DNA from: Luidia sarsii
Taxonomy: Eukaryota > Echinodermata > Asteroidea > Paxillosida > Luidiidae
DNA: 64,000 nucleotides
Reading direction: 5' to 3'
Assembly: GCA_949987565.1 (NCBI GenBank)
Contig: OX465109.1
Coordinates: forward strand, 11,486,509-11,550,508
A program made the position numbers and the translations under genes. The notes under the pieces are model-generated. The model ran no database searches and had not been told where the DNA came from. It saw only the letters and a program-made list of their open reading frames with translations. Position 1 is the stretch's first letter; the number at the start of each line of letters is the position of its first letter. Shown piece after piece: positions 1 through 11,488 of this stretch.

Positions 1-330
1 TGTCACACAATAGCACTCGCCGTAAACATGCGGCTCGGTTTCCAACCAAGGGGACAATTTTGTTGAGTTGCTTAACCACAACAATTTGTATAACCACAGA
101 GTGTCTTCTTTTCCTGACAACAGGCAGATTACACTCTGCCCGAAATGTTGAGCACTTTTCAGAGCCAAACTCCGTCCCAAAAGAGAAGTGTTACAAGGTA
201 TCACCGCAAACCTTCCACTCTTTCAGAGGACAAATAAAGTTATGAATCATGGGATCACCTTGCCAACTAAAACTTCACTGTAGTAGAGAACAATGGAATA
301 CTTGCCAACAGCAATGCAGTTTGGGATCCA

Positions 331-422
331 GTTTACGGGTAACGCCGTGCGATTTCTCTTTTGTGAGAGTGTGTGGCTCTGACAACCCACAGAAGAGAAA
401 TTGCATGGTGTTACCGCAAACC
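331..422. repeat. Small inverted-repeat element (MITE-like)
   Basis: Positions 331-360 and 393-422 are imperfect reverse complements of about 30 bases; the right arm ends in TGGTGTTACCGCAAACC. The same terminal motif (GGTRWCACCGCAAACC-like) recurs at about 195-210, in the elements at 2644-2817 and 45875-46127, and near 10272 and 10350, so this is one member of a dispersed family. The rest of 1-1100 has no coding potential I can support. Confidence 0.5.
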
Positions 423-1698
423 TCTCACTTTTTCTGCTACTCTCACCATGAAAACCTTCAAATCTCGTCTGATCCTCTTTACACAAGGAAAACTTCTCAC
501 AAGCTTCAGCCCCACATCATTCCTAATGCATCGCCCACTCCATGAAACGGTGACAAAGCTAGAACCCAAACCAAAGCTTTCAAACAAATCCCGCCTCCAA
601 TCTCAGCGGCACTCTCACTAAAAGGAAATCCGTTCTCACCAACAATTGATTTCCCAAATCCTCAACCTTCGACCCCTTCACGCCTGTAAGGGGAGATATT
701 CCTCAATTTGATATGGCAGTGCCCTCTCAAAAAACAACAACTATATACAAGTACATAAAGTGAATGGGCTTACGTAGAAATATACAGCATATACTTGCAG
801 CTAGGCAGCATTGAAAACTTTCAAGAATACGATAGAAAAAACAGTGGGCGCTGAAACTGTACATGTACTTTAAGAAGAAATCGGAGGGCCTAGTCTTTTT
901 TTACAATCGTTGGAATGAAATCCCAGTTCTGAATCGGGTATTGCAGTTGTGCAGTCCATTACAAAATACATAATGCTTACAGACTCGGGCTCATGGTCCA
1001 GAGAATGTACCCATCAAGTGCAATTTTTCCCTTCCTGATATTCGGCTTTATCGGCTCCAGAGGTTCTGTCGGTGTTGGATAGTTCACTTGCTTCTGTTAT
1101 AAGTTCAAGCCTTCCGGGTATACTCTAAAAAACCTGCTGCCTGTTGACAGGTCCAGGAGCCTTCAAGAGTTACGCAATCAAAGAGGACCTCAGAGAGCCA
1201 CTGGACGCCTTTGAGGACACCAATGATCTCTCCAAATGAGTCTGTGCGATGCAGTGACTTCAGTAAGCAGCGTCTCATCAGGAGTCTCAGGTATCTAAGA
1301 AGACTCTCAAAATTAACCGTGCAGTACCCAAATGTGCTTTTTGGAGAATCAGGACACTTGGAGGAGTCTCAAATGCAGCTAGGAGCATATGTTGGAACCT
1401 CAGAGACGCAAGGAACTATTAGGCACTCTGGTTGTCTGTCATGGCTCCTCTGCCTCCCATCCAGCATCTTCTGGCCCTCCAGTAGAACATTCTAGTAGAT
1501 AGGTGATTCTAAGAGGTTCGGAAAGGTTCCTACTAGACCACTATGGGTTCCGCTAGCCCCTCCTTGTTAGTCCTCTGGAAAGGTCTCTAAGAGCAGCTTC
1601 CCAAGCTACTCGGAGCATGTCCCCGATCAAGGAAGGTCTAGCAACTTATTCAAAACCTGATGCACTTCCCCAATGTGTTCATAAGATTTTGGAGATGA

Positions 1699-1817
1699 GG
1701 GATTCTAAGAGGTTCCAGAGGCTTCCTCATGAGGACTCTCGGGCTCTACTAGCCCCAGAGCTGCAATCAGGAGCAGCGGCCAAAGCATCACATAGGGAGC
1801 CTCCATATCCTCTATGA
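1699..1817. repeat. Decayed partial copy of the Kelch gene's 3' end
   Basis: This stretch resembles 2073-2215, which covers the last codons and stop of the Kelch-like gene plus its downstream flank. Shared blocks are GGATTCT near the left, GGGCTCTACYAG in the middle, GGAGCAGCRGCCAAA, and GGGAGCCTCCAT at the right. The order is preserved. I infer an old tandem duplication of the terminal exon boundary. The wider interval 1140-2160 holds further degenerate copies of TCTAAGAGGTTC-like sequence and no other gene. Confidence 0.45.
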
Positions 1818-1915
1818 CCTCAGGGATTATAGAGGATCTAAAAGGTACCTAATAGGCCGCTTCTGGACTCTATGAGGTCCTTCTGGTGGTCGACTTCATC
1901 CAACTCCAATAGCAA

Positions 1916-2036
1916 CTTAAGGCCGATCATAAGGTGATGAGTGATGCGCATAAACAATACGGTCTATCACAACTTATGATGGGTTATCAATCAATCAGTT
2001 ACGATGAATTGTAACGCTCTGTGAAATCCACCCGAG
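1916..2036. repeat. MITE-like fragment (family of 52401-52556)
   Basis: The segment contains CTTATGATGGGTTATC and ends in CTGTGAAATCCACCC, matching the element at 52401-52556 (ATGGGTTATCCATCGTAAG, then TTTGTGAAATCCACCCC). The left terminal repeat is decayed here. Confidence 0.5.
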
Positions 2037-2163
2037 GTGAGCCGCTCCTGGGAGTCTCATTAGAAGATGCCTAAAGGGATTCTGAAAAACTCTAGGGGGT
2101 TCCCAAGGAGGCCTCACTTGGGCTCTACCAGGCCCCTACCAGGAGGACCTCCAGGAGCCGCTG

Positions 2164-2401
2164 CTAGGAGCAGCAGCCAAATCGTCTCCGGGGAGCCTCC
2201 ATGTGGCTCACCACCGTCCACTCCTCCTTCTCCTTGTCGTACATCTCCACCGAGCGCAGGTAGTCGTTGCCGTCGTAGCCGCCCAGGGCGTAGAGCCGCT
2301 GGTTGATGACGGCCAGCCCTACGCCACTCCGGGGGTGGTTCATGCCGGCCACACTGGTCCAGGTGTCTGTGGCTGTGTTGTAGACCTCTACACTCGCCAA
2401 A
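2164..2401 (-). CDS. Kelch-like protein, exon 5 (terminal)
   Basis: This exon encodes the last Kelch blade and the C-terminus. The acceptor is a TTTTAG directly upstream of position 2401; two bases carried from exon 4 plus the first base here form a Ser codon, followed by Leu-Ala-Ser-Val-Glu-Val-Tyr. The blade has the RLYALGGYDG double-glycine motif and a conserved Trp (EEWTVV). Translation ends in Phe-Gly-Cys-Cys-Ser and a TAG at 2164-2166. The exon is 238 nt, consistent with the phase left by exon 4. The intron to exon 4 (2402-3454) carries a MITE at 2644-2817. Confidence 0.88.
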
Positions 2402-2643
2402 CTAAAAGTCACCAAGGAAACCAGACCAAACGAACACCAACAATTAAACGCTATAAACAAGGATGATAGATGAGTAGGTTTCACAAACAGCAATGCACTA
2501 GTGTCCACAAAAAACCATAACCTAATGTATTACACAGATCAGTGCTCAAAATATCCACTTTGCTTGACCTGTGTGTGGTCACCTGCCTTTTACAAACTTC
2601 TGGTTAAATAAGACTTAAGGCTTTGCATGGTGGGTAAATCAAT

Positions 2644-2817
2644 ATAGAAAGGTTTGCGGTGACACCGTGTATCAGGTCTCTTAAAGATGACGGCCATTCT
2701 CCTGATGACGGCCAGAGCATACTGGTCGAAACATCGAGTTACCACTCAGGTTCTTTTCAGAACCACACCTCTTCCTTAAAGAGACCTGATACATGGTGTC
2801 ACCGCAAACCTTCCTAT
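2644..2817. mobile_element. Palindromic MITE with hammerhead-like core
   Basis: The ends are inverted repeats: left ATAGAAAGGTTTGCGGTGAC, right GGTGTCACCGCAAACC then TTCCTAT, with TA-rich flanks. The interior has CTGATGA at 2702-2708, then a pairing GGCCAG / CTGGTC, then GAAAC, which resembles a hammerhead ribozyme core. A longer, more palindromic copy lies at 45875-46127. Here the left half has lost its copy of the motif by deletion. It sits in the last intron of the Kelch-like gene. Confidence 0.7.
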
Positions 2818-3454
2818 ATTAAACTTCTGGTTGTCGCTGCCCGATTTTTCCCCTCGATTCAGTGAGTTGATTGGTTTTCAACTCTACTCAAACCACATAA
2901 TGAATTCACACTACAATGGCTGATACAAAAGAGATCAAGAATTAACTGTAGGGCGCATGCGTGGTGTCCTGTGGCCGCACAAGGTCTTTTGCAATCTATC
3001 GGCGACCAGACGTACGTTTTACCAACCTGCTTTTACCACAACACACTGTCCACACTGGACTTTTCGTCTCTGGCAAAAGTGTCCTGTCCCGGGAGTTCTA
3101 CCCGGGCAGAAGTCGGGCGGCAACAATTTCCATGAGGGTCAGGTAGAGTGATAAACCTGGAGGAAGATTGCCTGTAAAGTACCCATCGTCTTGGTAACTT
3201 TGCTACCCAAAAGTCCAATGTGGTCAGGGCTACATGGTGGCTCAGACCCATTCTTAAAAAGAAAAGCCCATAGCCAGGTATTTTGGACACATACACACGT
3301 ACATGTACTCAGAGAGGTCTGAGCTGCCCAAGGGCCTCCATACTTCACACAGTAAAACCAGAGGCCAGCGAAAGCAGAATGAGCATTAGAGATCAGCACT
3401 ACAATGTACTAGCATGACTAGACACAGTCAGAGAGGGCAAGGGATTAACAGTAC

Positions 3455-3564
3455 CTGATGCTGCAGTTGCATCCGCCACTCACGTAGATCCTCTCCTTGA
3501 AAGACGTGGCGCTGACCATGGACCGTGCGGTGTGCATTGGTGACAGGGTCCGCCACTTCCTGAT
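3455..3564 (-). CDS. Kelch-like protein, exon 4
   Basis: This 110-nt exon encodes most of the fifth Kelch blade: the Trp strand (KWRTLSPM), a conserved Met-His-Thr-Ala-Arg turn, and the RIYVSGG motif. The acceptor is CTGATCAG before 3564 and the donor is AG|GTACTG at 3454/3455. Phase runs from 0 at the start to 2 at the end and matches both neighbours. It is too short to show as an independent reading frame, so it rests on splice signals and Kelch periodicity. Confidence 0.85.
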
Positions 3565-4619
3565 CTGATCAGGGAAAACCATAACCAAGAACACTGGGCA
3601 TTAGGGAGGGCTCCATCCTAACCATTTCTTCAACTCAAAAACAGGGCCACCAGACTCCAATTTCAGCTTGCTCAGCCACTGTTTTCTGCTGAAGAGTCTG
3701 GGTGGAATTCCACTGCCAGACCGAAGACTGTTGGGCTGCCTGACATGCCAACACAATGTCTCCCGTGGCAGCGTGCTATCCTTCGATCACCAACAGTAAA
3801 GGTCCCACAATTAGCAAAAGTTTTGTTGCCGCTGATCTAACAATTCATGTGCCAACTTGTGAAAATGGGTCTCGGTCATGCTTCGTATTGATTTGTTCTA
3901 AGGTAAAAAAAGAGTATTTGTTTAAAATTTGGACAAAAGGGGTCCCAGCATACAGAGGGCATGTCGCATAGTAAAACCAGCCGCACTCCGATTTCAGAGG
4001 TCCCGGCGTGAAGTGGTTAATGCGGGCAAGGAAACTTGCTCTGTCATTCTCATGTTCAGTTTGAGTCTCTGGAACGACACGCAAGAGCATGACTTTGTAG
4101 TACACAGCAAAAACAAAATTGTAAAAAAAAATTGCTGTATCATAACCAGAAAACACTTGTTCTTGAGACTGTTTCTTCTCTGGTCAGCCGGCCCAGTTGG
4201 AAATGACCTTCAACTGGCCAAAGACAATGTCAACTCGACACTGAGCAACTGCTAAAATAATACGAACCCTATTAGGGTAACAGCAGCACAACGTGCAAAC
4301 AAACTCTTTTGTGTGGTTCTGAAAAGAGCTGCCTCAATCATTTGTCAAAACCAATGTGCTCTGCCTGTCCTCAGTGGACAGTGAATGGATCAAGAAGCAG
4401 ACTCACAAGACTCAAGACTCGTTTACCTCAGACTAGGACTCGAGGGACAATAACAAATGAACCAGACTCTGACCAACGTACAAACTTGGACTGGATATAT
4501 TGTGACAGGACCAGAAGCCAACCGTGACGAGCCTGAGCTCTCGCTGCACGGCCACTCTGGCAGCTACAGCCTTCAGAACCTCAGTGGCTGGAGCAGACTG
4601 ATAGCAGTGAGTTCTTTAC

Positions 4620-4735
4620 CATGGGCGTGAAGCACTCCATGGTGCTCAGATCTGCAGAGCCATCGTATCCGCCGATCACATAGATGCCAGTGCCGTGAGC
4701 CACTGCTGCAGCCATGCTCCGTGGTGTTGTCATAT
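4620..4735 (-). CDS. Kelch-like protein, exon 3
   Basis: A 116-nt exon encoding the fourth Kelch blade: Thr-Pro-Arg-Ser turn, GIYVIGGYDGSADL double-glycine motif and TMECF. The acceptor is TTGTCAG before 4735 and the donor ATG|GTAAAG at 4619/4620. One base carried from exon 2 completes an Asp codon. The conserved Trp of the blade falls in exon 4, so the splice site divides one blade. Flanking introns (3565-4619 and 4736-5425) hold no other recognisable gene. Confidence 0.87.
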
Positions 4736-5425
4736 CTGACAAGAGAGGCGGAAGAGAAGAGGGCATCTATCGGTCAGATGACAATCAGCTTGAGGTCTTG
4801 TGAGGGCAGCGCAACAGACTGTGAATATAATTATTACCTCAAGGATGGGGATAGTGTCCTAGAGTGAGACGCATCACATGCCTAGACTTGCATTCATGTG
4901 ACAAGTGACTTTAAGGCCCAATACAACATTGGGAAGATGGGGTAACATCGATGTCTACCGTACATGTCATGTTAGAATCCTCATGTTTAAATCTTATGGT
5001 CTGGGATCCTGTACATGTACTCATGGTACTTCTCGAGAAATCTTCACCCAAACATAGACAAATAGTCTATTACTCACGAGTAATAAACTATTTCTTACAC
5101 TAGAACGGATTTCTCGGATTACCATTTGAGCTTAAAACATCGGTAGGATTTCTTTTTTGTAATGTTTAATTTAACACACAAACCGTGGCAATCTTTTGAC
5201 CTTTACCGATGTTTTATAGGGCCTTTAAGAGATTAGCTCTGATAACAGTCTTGGGCCTCAGACATTGTCAGACAGTATCTCAGTGGACACATCTGCACTG
5301 AAAAGGTGGAGTCACGGGTTCAAATCACGCCCGAGTTGTCCGCGGTTCTTCCAGTCAGCAGCAGTCCAAGGAGTGCAAAACCTGAAGTGCTTACATTCTC
5401 CCGGAATCATTTGGTGTACACTAAC

Positions 5426-5794
5426 CTGGGGTGTACTTCCACTCGTTGGTGTTGGGGTCGTACTTCTCGACCGTCCGCAGGCTGGTCAGCCCGTCGTAGC
5501 CGCCAAAGGCGTAGATGTTGCCCCCCGAGGCGGCCACGGCCACGCTGCTGCGGCAGGTCTGCATGGGGGCCAGGGGCCGCCAGGTCCCGCCGCCGACGGC
5601 CGGCTCGAAGCACTCCACCACCCGCAGGGCCGCGCTGTCCGAGCCGCCCACAGCGTACAGGATCTTGTCCAGCATGACCACGCCCACGCCCCGCCTGGGC
5701 GTGGCCATGGGCCCGATGCCGGCCCAGCAGTTCAGGGCCGGCGTGTAGCGCTCACAGGTGGCCGTGGTGGTCCGGCCTGGGCTCACCTCGCCGC
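5426..5794 (-). CDS. Kelch-like protein, exon 2
   Basis: This 369-nt, GC-rich exon encodes Kelch blades 1 to 3 in part. It begins after CTACGTGTAG with GGC-GAG, completing the Gly-Gly split from exon 1 (IYVVG|GE), and contains ILYAVGGSD and NIYAFGGYDG with the Trp strands (LNCWAGI, GTWRPLAPM, NEWKYTP). A short glycine run (AVGGGTW) lengthens one loop. The donor is CCAG|GTTAGT. Phase is one base in and one base out, consistent with both neighbours. Confidence 0.9.
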
Positions 5795-5850
5795 CTACAC
5801 GTAGCAAGAAGAAAAGAAGTAAACAGTAAATACTGATAAATAAAAAAAAG

Positions 5851-6010
5851 CTGTTGCAAAACTGCTCACTGACTAAAATACATACTGTATATATAAACCC
5901 TGATCAATATGTATAAATCTCAAAAGTTAGAGGGCCTGATGTGGTGATCCTAGCAGGACCTTTATCTTTGCCTTCATCTTCGACATGTTTGAGAAAGGTT
6001 CTGCTAAGTA
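5851..6010 (-). mobile_element. Penelope-like element 3' remnant
   Basis: The plus strand shows GTTGCAAAACTGCTCACTGA then GGGCCTGATGTGGTGATCCTAGCAGGACCTTT (split by drift). The same order, GTTGCAAACTGCTTACTGAC then GGGCCTGACGTTTCGATCC and TAGCAGGACCTTT, occurs at 38986-39085 downstream of a GIY-YIG fragment. I therefore read this as a 5'-truncated copy of the same retroelement's 3' end, lying in the first intron of the Kelch-like gene. Confidence 0.5.
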
Positions 6011-6077
6011 CTGGTACAGGTAACTTTTAAGAAACAACATAAAAAATAATAAAAACATATTTGTGCATGATGTAGGC

Positions 6078-6640
6078 CCTACTGTACATACATGTACATG
6101 TACATGTACACTTTGTAGGCCTACATGTACATGCACGTACATGAGCATGTACATGTACGTACAGTAAGTGTACAGTACTTTAGGCTGAGCATAATATAGG
6201 GCCTACGTACATGTACGTGTACTGTACATGTACGTGAACATATAAATATATAACATTTCCACGTATGTAGGTTTATAACCTAGGGCCTGACTAGGGCTAC
6301 ATGTATAGTACACGATCATGTCTATTCATGCACACGTATACAGTATGCGTACTGTACAAGTGTACGATATGTCCAGACGTACAAATAATTATACATAATT
6401 ATATAGACTACAATCATACGTGTGCATGTACGTACCTGTACAAAAATATGTACCGGTATATTTGTCTGTACACATGTACATGTACCGGACCGGTACATGT
6501 ACATGTGTACTGGTATATTTGTCTGTACACATGTACATGTACCGGACCGGTACATGTACATGATGTAATCATGTACATGTACATGTACATGCTGCACAAT
6601 TTTCAAAAGAAAGAAATGTACATGTATTGTACATGTGCAC
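6078..6640. repeat. TGTACA-rich palindromic island
   Basis: Dense ACATGTACATGTAC-type self-complementary repeats. Within it, 6455-6506 and 6512-6563 are near-identical direct repeats (57-bp step), each containing ATGTACCGG-A-CCGGTACAT, a palindrome with one central base. Similar islands occur at 14797-15137 and 46236-46310. Short open frames here are low-complexity artefacts. Confidence 0.8.
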
Positions 6641-7293
6641 AAAAAAAATTCAACTAGATCTCAGGTTACAATTCTCACTGTACATTTGCATACATTATGT
6701 ACGTTTTAACTCGACCATGTCAACAGGCCTTGCCTGAAATCAGCCAAACGAAATGAAATGGAATTCGCAATGTGTACAGTACACGTGACACAGTACACAT
6801 GAATTTTTTTCCGAGTAGACCTGTACAGGTACATATTTGAACAGTTTTCTGTTTGTGTTTTATTGTAAATTGTAATGTATGTTGTACCAGTCTACCACGT
6901 ACCAGTCTATCCCTCAAAAAAAAAAAAAATGCTAAACGTTGCTCCCCATAAACGATTACACAAATGGGTTAACACAGAAAAACATGAGGTAACAGTTAAA
7001 TTTTCAACTGGCCAAAATTAGCCCATGGTCCTCAAAATCATACAAATATGCAATCATATTTCCGATGACGTATCACTTACAATTATACTTGGTACAACAC
7101 TGTACAGTAATATACACACAACCTACCACGTGAAAGTTTTTGACAGAAGAATAACAAGGGGAATTCAAGACTTCAACTCGCATGCAATGTTCAGTCGTCT
7201 CTTTCGAGATGGGAGTGTGGTTCTGAAAGGGGCCGGCTACTCTTTTCAGAGCCACACTTTTGATCTCAGAGAACCGAAAGAGCTTTTACTCAC

Positions 7294-8305
7294 CGACCAC
7301 GTAAATGTGGAGCGACCGGCTGAAGGAGTGGCGGGGCAGGGTGCGGATGCTGACCTCCCAGTGCAGGCCGGGGTAGAACTGGCTGGCGTGGTAGCGCCGG
7401 GCCTCGTCAAAGAACCCCTTGCCCCGCTCGTCCTCCGTCACCAGCCCGTCCTCCTTGACCCGGCTGTGGAGGAACTCCCAGGAGAGGAGCGGCAGGCGGA
7501 CGTGCTCGAAGATCTCGCCCAGCCTGGCGCGGCGGCCCTGGCCCTGGCCCTGGGGCGGGGCCTCGGCGCCCTCGTAGTTGAGGTAGCGCACGACGCTCTC
7601 GTAGACGTCCTCCTCCTTGGGCACGTTCAGCCCGTCCCGCCGGATCAGGTCGATCAGGTCCTCCACGGAGAGGTGGAGGAACTCGTCGTGCTGCGCCACC
7701 TGGCCAATGTTCTGCTGGGCAAAGAGGTCGGCAGCCTGCTGGAGCTCAAAGCAGCCGTGCCGCTCAGCAAAGCTCCGGATGCCCAGGCAGTTGGACGGGT
7801 GCATCTGGGTCTTGAGGAAGGCGCAGCAGAGGCCCACCATCTGGTCGATCTGGAGCAGGCAGGCGGCCTTCAGCACGGCCTGCACGTTGTCCTCGCCGAT
7901 GCGGACCCGGGCCAGGTAGGCAAAGTGCACAATCTCCTCCAGGGCGGCAAACTCCATGTCCTGGATGGTGACCGTCTTCTGCGAGGACTCGCGGAGCTCG
8001 CCGGTGAACATGGCGCTGAAGTACGGGCTGCAGGCGGCCAGCACCAGCCGGTGGGCCGGCAGCGAGCGGCCCTGGGCCACCAGGGTCACGTCGCAGAGCT
8101 CCCGCCGGCCCTGCATGGCGCTCATGCGGGCCAGCATGGCCGCCGCGTGCTGCTGCCGCATCAGCAGCGACTCGTCCGTCTCGCTGCTGCTGATGACCTC
8201 CTCCTGGATGCGGGGGCGCTTGCCCCGGGGCCAGGACGCCCCCGGCTGGGCCACGGTCGGCGTCTCGCTCTCCTCCAGGACCACGGCAACGTTCTCCGCC
8301 ATCAT
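7294..8305 (-). CDS. Kelch-like BTB-BACK-Kelch protein, exon 1
   Basis: First coding exon of a KLHL-family protein, presumed substrate adaptor for a Cullin-3 ubiquitin ligase (family knowledge). Joined with four further exons it gives 614 aa, a usual length for the family. Residues 1-50 are acidic and unstructured. The BTB domain is about 60-167, with Asp72 of LCDVTL and His85 of PAHRLVLAACS. BACK is about 172-275, starting HPSNCLGIRSFAE. The first Kelch strand (IYVVG) closes the exon. A Gln-Gly run (about 252-258) interrupts BACK. ATG-ATG at 8300-8305 is the first start after upstream noncoding sequence; the donor is GGTCG|GTGAGT at 7293/7294. Counting the later exons there are six double-glycine blades. 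No TATA box is evident upstream, so a noncoding first exon may exist. The ortholog group is uncertain, so no symbol is given. Confidence 0.93.
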
Positions 8306-9228
8306 AGCAGCACCGCGCGTTGGGCGGAGGTCAGGCGTGGCATAACTTCAAGTACACACACAGGCGGCAAATTAACAAAACACCGACTCTAGGACAGACA
8401 ATCAAAGAGTGAAGAAAACAGGCCTTCAAGTTCATATAGGTTTCCCTGAACATTCGCAAACATAAATTCCATGACTTTTTCATGAGAACATTTTTAAAAT
8501 GCAGTCATCAATTTCATGGAACCCATCGTAACTAACGATCAGTAACAAGATGAGCAATGCACAGCAACAGTATGTCCTGTTCAGACCTATCAAGTGAACA
8601 TTATCAACTGTAGTGTATGTGTATAGATGCAAGTTGAAATTGTACAATGCATTGTAATTTCATAATAAGGCTCTGTCATACGTGTGTCTGTGAAATCCAA
8701 TCCAGAACTATTTTCCCACAGTCACTGCAGACTTCATCTACGGTGCATGGAAACTTGCAGTGTCAAAAGACAGGGCAGTATTAGGGTGGTCCTATGTTTC
8801 TCAATTTGAAAACAGATAATTTTCAACGACTTCTACAGGACTTTTGGGGGAATTGTTTTCTATTTTCAATGACTTTTCCAGGTTTTCCATGACCATAACC
8901 ACAGGAACCCAGCTCAATGCTCATAATATATTCTGCATAATTGTTTCTACAGGGCACCCCACTTAGTGCTTGAATAATGGCATAGCTCCCTGGCAACTAT
9001 TGTCACTGGGTCTTCAACAGGCAATTGATTGACTGGAAAGTCAAGTTTGGACGGCAATCAATGTCACACTCATACTAGTTTATGGTCATGGCATAATTCC
9101 GCACTCGGTTGCCAGTGTAATGGAAGGGAAAAAACAAACCTGCACTCAACAATCAATTTACAGAAAAAGGGACAAGAGACTAGTCGAGTAGAGAACTCAG
9201 TGCAATAATGGTACACAGAAAACTACAC
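8306..9228. other. Upstream flank of Kelch gene, no gene seen
   Basis: AT-rich noncoding sequence. The only recognised repeat is a short dispersed fragment around 9117-9196 (CCTGCACTCAACAATCAAT then GACTAGTC) that recurs at about 18789-18860 upstream of the first lectin gene. Confidence 0.5.
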
Positions 9229-9746
9229 ACTAGTCCCACTTACTGGGCCGCTACTAAGAGCTCCTCTGACACTATCTGTCGTCTAGTGTCCCCCGTGTCT
9301 AATAGTAATATAGTAAAACAGACATTCTCAACATCTAGTACCCAGTCTTCTTGTATAGTTTGTATGTGGGCTCATTGCTAAAGCGTATGATGAGATTTTA
9401 CATCGTGTACACGCCTACATGGTGTACAAACATATTGCGTTTTGAACAACTCGACACGTCCGATGCCGACATACCAGACATTTTGTCAGAATTGCAATCC
9501 AAAAATTAATCATATGTACCGCTGAAATACCACTTGTTCGTCTTGACATACATGTGTAGAATCCGTCAGGTGCTTTTATTGAATCTTTTGACGTGATTTC
9601 GGGCACTTTTAAGCCTTTTAAGGCCATCTGTAGAGAATGTATGTTTTACTATAAATTAGGCGTGGTGGGATGCTAGTGCGACAGATCAACACACAAATTG
9701 TTTCAGAGGAGCTCCTACTCCTAGCGGCCCAGTAAGTGGGACTAGT
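9229..9746. mobile_element. 518-bp MITE with long terminal inverted repeats
   Basis: Left end ACTAGTCCCACTTACTGGGC continuing CGCTACTAAGAGCTCCTCTGA; the right end is its near-exact reverse complement ending GTGGGACTAGT at 9746. The terminal repeats are about 40 bp with a few mismatches. The interior encodes no transposase that I recognise, so it is a non-autonomous DNA element. Following sequence (9750-10140) is rich in CTAGTAGTAC trinucleotide-like repeats. Confidence 0.8.
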
Positions 9747-9749
9747 ACA

Positions 9750-10140
9750 TGTACATATGTAGTTGGTGGTGATGTACTACTACTACTAGTAGTACTTAGT
9801 AGTCCGTAGTCTCTCTCTTTACAATGCCGGCCCTAGTACTAGTAGTAGTACATGTGCATTGTGCATACTAAAGACTCGACCTTTGCAGTTTGTGGCTTGT
9901 GACAACCACTCAAACTCTGCCGCAATGAATGACAATCAATGTGATTACCCTATCCACCCTTAAACTAAAATCTTGCCATAATTTGAGCCCCCTGTATGTT
10001 TTAATGCACCATTTCACTGCCAGCATTTTATTTCCTGGTAGTGGTACTGGTACTGGTTGGTACTAGGTAGTGTACTACTACTAGTGTACTACTAGTACTA
10101 GTAGTAGTACTAGTGTAGTGTAGTTGTACTGGTGGTAGGC
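9750..10140. repeat. ACT/AGT microsatellite-like region
   Basis: Repeated clusters of ACTACTACTAGTAGTAGTAC-type sequence, for example near 9767-9800, 9836-9850 and 10071-10115. They are self-complementary and interrupted. No gene is visible. Confidence 0.7.
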
Positions 10141-10271
10141 GATTTGCAATACCATTTTCACCACAGCATGAGCATCGCGACGCAAAAAAACAACAACCTG
10201 CTATAGCACTACTATGTCTATAGTACCATGGAGAACTTATTCCTCCATGATAGTAGTACTAGCCTGCCCTA

Positions 10272-10362
10272 GTTGTGGTAACCGTAACCCTCATCCTCCC
10301 TCATCCGACCTTCGGGAGGATGAGGGTTACGGCATGGAGGAATGGTTTCGGTTACCGCAACA
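10272..10362. repeat. Perfect 17-bp hairpin inside inverted repeat
   Basis: Positions 10284-10300 and 10314-10330 are perfect reverse complements (GTAACCCTCATCCTCCC) with a 13-base loop. They are enclosed by GTTGTGGTAACC and GGTTACCGCAAC, resembling the termini of the GGTTTGCGGTRACACC element family. Probably a very short MITE. Confidence 0.65.
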
Positions 10363-11016
10363 TAGCCTGCCCGTGCCTTAGCAAGCTATGCGTGAATTAT
10401 ATCGCATCAACAGGCAATCTCAATTAGCATGAAATGCTGCAATTTGAGAGAGAGAGAGAGAGAGTCCGACGCAACTCCAAGTTACACGGGTTTGCGGTAA
10501 CCTAGTTACAGCATGGACTGGAGCCTACACTCACTGACTCAGTACTGACTGAGTAGACAATACTTGGCCGAAATTACCTGCCACGAGCCACAATCTCTCC
10601 GACTGCCGGGCAAATTTCGCCTCCGGGCGATAGCAGTGTGATGAGCAAGACTGAAAATAACGCAAATTACAGTTGAGTTACCAGATAAGGACTGTCCTCG
10701 GCTAGTTATTCACGCCTGAAAGAGGGAAACTAAAGAGTAGAGTTTCCGCGATACGCCCCGATTACACCCGCTCTTCCTTCACCTGGTAAAGAATGGGCAG
10801 CACGAATACCACGCGTGCTACTCCAGTCAGTCTGGCACGCTGCCCCGTAACACAGAAATTTCCCCTTACAGAGACGGGATTCCATATCTGATTTCAGGCC
10901 AGACTACAATCCATGCACTGCAGGGCTTTATGGGTATTACAAAAGATACCCCTCTTTACTAGTTAAGTAGTATCTTTGGTATTACTATTATTATTAATAC
11001 TATCACTAGTACCACT
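10363..11016. other. Noncoding, no gene seen
   Basis: Contains an (AG)n tract near 10446-10463 and several GGTTTGCGGTAACC-like fragments, but no supported coding region or structured RNA. Confidence 0.5.
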
Positions 11017-11488
11017 ATCTAAACGGTGCAAATGGGGTGAAAAATAATGTCATTTAGCCGTGAGAAGAAAATTCACCGTGTTTTCACCCCTATTTAATGG
11101 CACACAGTTAGCCAATTAGTCATTTTCACGGTGTTTTCACCAGTGGTTTCCAAGGCCACATTCCTGGTGGTAAATGCCAATTAAGAGGCAATTATTTTAC
11201 AAGTACATGTATATCTGGGAGTGACTGCAGGTACGACACAATGCCTCGATCTATGGGGGCTGGTGGTCCCTACTGGTAATTGAATTAGCCATCCCTCATC
11301 AAGGCTGGAGCTTGCCACCTAGATATTCACGTTTTTTTTCACGGTGTCTTTTTGACCTGTCCTTATCAGGTCAGAGAGGCGATTATTTTCACGATGAATT
11401 CACTGTAAAATGCACCGTGAATTCAAAATGAATTATTTTTTAATTTCACGGCGAAATGACATTTTCACCCCTTTATCACGGTTTAGAT
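11017..11488. mobile_element. 472-bp MITE with ATCTAAAC termini
   Basis: Left end ATCTAAACGGTGCAAATGGG continues TGAAAAATAATGTCATTTAGCCGTGA; the right end is the inverted counterpart (TCACGGCGAAATGACATTTT, then CACCCC...GTTTAGAT). Many internal TTTCACGGTG motifs lie in both orientations. A partial copy in reverse orientation lies at 44701-44892, sharing the GGGGCTGGTGGTCCCT segment. Confidence 0.75.

Noticed and set aside
7025..8392. Long plus-strand open frame of 455 codons
   Set aside because: It is antisense to the BTB-BACK exon, which has clear domains and splice sites on the minus strand; the plus frame arises from GC-rich codon bias.
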